A program made the position numbers and the translations under genes. A DNA stretch of 49,696 nucleotides from NCBI GenBank assembly GCA_035294725.1, contig DATGKK010000094.1:1-49696 (forward strand), in the 5' to 3' direction. Numbering within the stretch: the stretch's first letter is position 1; each line of letters opens with the position of its first letter. Positions 49,220 to 49,696 of this stretch are shown here, piece by piece. The notes under the pieces are model-generated. The model saw only the letters and a list, made by a program, of their open reading frames with translations. It was not told where the DNA came from and ran no database searches. This stretch comes from DATGKK01 sp035294725. Its GTDB lineage: Bacteria; Actinomycetota; Acidimicrobiia; Acidimicrobiales; Bog-793.

Positions 49220-49696
49220 GTGCACGGCGGGACCACACTCCTGCCTGGTGGCAGGAACGAGCCCGTGTTCGGGCTCGGAGATGCCAGCGAGGCGGAGCTC
49301 GCACGGCTCCTCAAACAGGCCGCCGCGTCGCAGCCCACGTACGCGGCGGTCGGTGCCTCGTGACAGGGAGACCTTCCGGCGGGCCTCCGTCACGACCACT
49401 CCGAGGTCCGGATCGGGAACGGCTTTTCGTTCGAGCGGGCGAAAGAGGGCTTGCGGCGCTGACAAGCGCACGTCGGTGCCGGTGCGCGTGTCCACCTAGA
49501 CGGCGCCCCAACGGAAGGTGCGACGGTGCTAGTCATCATCGGGTTCGGTCCGATGCAGGTGATCGCCCCGTGCCGGATCGTCTACCTGCTGGACGAGCCC
49601 GACCGCTTCGGCTTCGCGTACGGCACCCTTCCGGGCCATCCCGAGCTCGGCGAGGAGTCCTTCATGGTCGATCGTCAGGGCGACGAGACCTTCTTC
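49220..49696 (+). pseudogene. DUF1990-like gene with two in-frame TGA codons, truncated by window end
   Basis: One frame from GTG 49220 to the end of the window reads as a continuous DUF1990-type domain apart from two TGA codons. The first part is VFGLGDASEAELARLLKQAAASQPTYAAVGAS. A TGA lies at 49361, then LPAGLRHDHSEVRIG and SFERAKEGLRR. A second TGA lies at 49460, where the family usually has Trp. The rest, GARVHLDGAPTEGATVLV and APCRIVYLLDEPDRFGFAY, is well conserved. The simplest reading is a decayed gene with two nonsense substitutions. Sequencing error or an alternative short start at 49526 cannot be excluded. DUF1990 function is unknown. Confidence 0.65.

Noticed and set aside
49361..49462. 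TGA recoding (selenocysteine or Trp) in the DUF1990-like frame
   Set aside because: Many genes in the window end in TGA, which excludes a general TGA-as-sense code; the first TGA replaces Arg, not Cys, and no SECIS-like hairpin was seen. Kept as a pseudogene instead.

Overview
The window is high-GC bacterial chromosome, most likely from an actinobacterium. Supporting signs are strong G/C bias at third codon positions, frequent GTG starts, repeated GTGA stop/start overlaps, a Mec-CysO-CysM cysteine pathway, a PimB-type mannosyltransferase, a mycothiol-dependent-isomerase-like (TIGR03086) protein, and an mec-cysO-cysM-murI-rph-rdgB order close to that of mycobacteria. No 16S rRNA is present. 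A deep-branching class such as Acidimicrobiia is a guess.

Layout. 1-2.1 kb: a DDE transposase overlapping the tail of a broken recombinase-like gene, then tRNA-Arg(TCT). 2.2-8.5 kb: a GGDEF/EAL membrane protein, a leader region with a perfect Shine-Dalgarno, a 7-codon ORF and two hairpins ahead of an MFS exporter, a DoxX protein, tRNA-Lys(CTT), tRNA-His(GTG) and a stand-alone riboflavin kinase. 8.5-18.3 kb: an HMG-CoA-lyase-like enzyme, a BNR-repeat protein, a HAD phosphatase and a Rieske oxygenase, then a nucleobase-salvage region (upp, yeast-type cytosine deaminase, adenine-type phosphoribosyltransferase, NCS1 permease, adenosine deaminase) interrupted by a DUF2142 membrane protein. 18.3-22.5 kb: an RmlC-like epimerase, then an arsenic locus (arsI, ACR3, FAD/NAD(P) oxidoreductase) divergent from arsR.

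22.6-30.3 kb: a large unrecognised multidomain protein, class II ribonucleotide reductase NrdJ carrying a 439-residue intein with a decayed homing endonuclease, a promoter and probable NrdR box, and glycerol kinase. 30.3-39.4 kb: PlsC-like acyltransferase, a secreted CHAP-domain protein with a repeat domain, a TIGR03086 protein, a WYL regulator, an AlaC-like aminotransferase, a three-gene overlapping operon (SRPBCC, ROK kinase, LLM flavin oxidoreductase) and a PimB-like glycosyltransferase. 39.5-44.1 kb: two small Cys-rich proteins, a DUF885 protein, an FGGY kinase and a D-threonine-aldolase-like enzyme. 44.1-49.1 kb: rdgB, rph, murI, cysM, cysO and mec, divergent from smpB and tmRNA. The end of the window holds a DUF1990-like pseudogene with two in-frame TGA codons.

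How the genes connect: the NCS1 permease, cytosine deaminase, Upp, APRT-like enzyme and adenosine deaminase together would import and salvage pyrimidines and purines. The ars genes cover As(III) efflux, C-As bond cleavage and sensing. Mec, CysO and CysM form one cysteine pathway, and SmpB and tmRNA form trans-translation. All functions come from reading translated sequence and motifs; no database search was possible.
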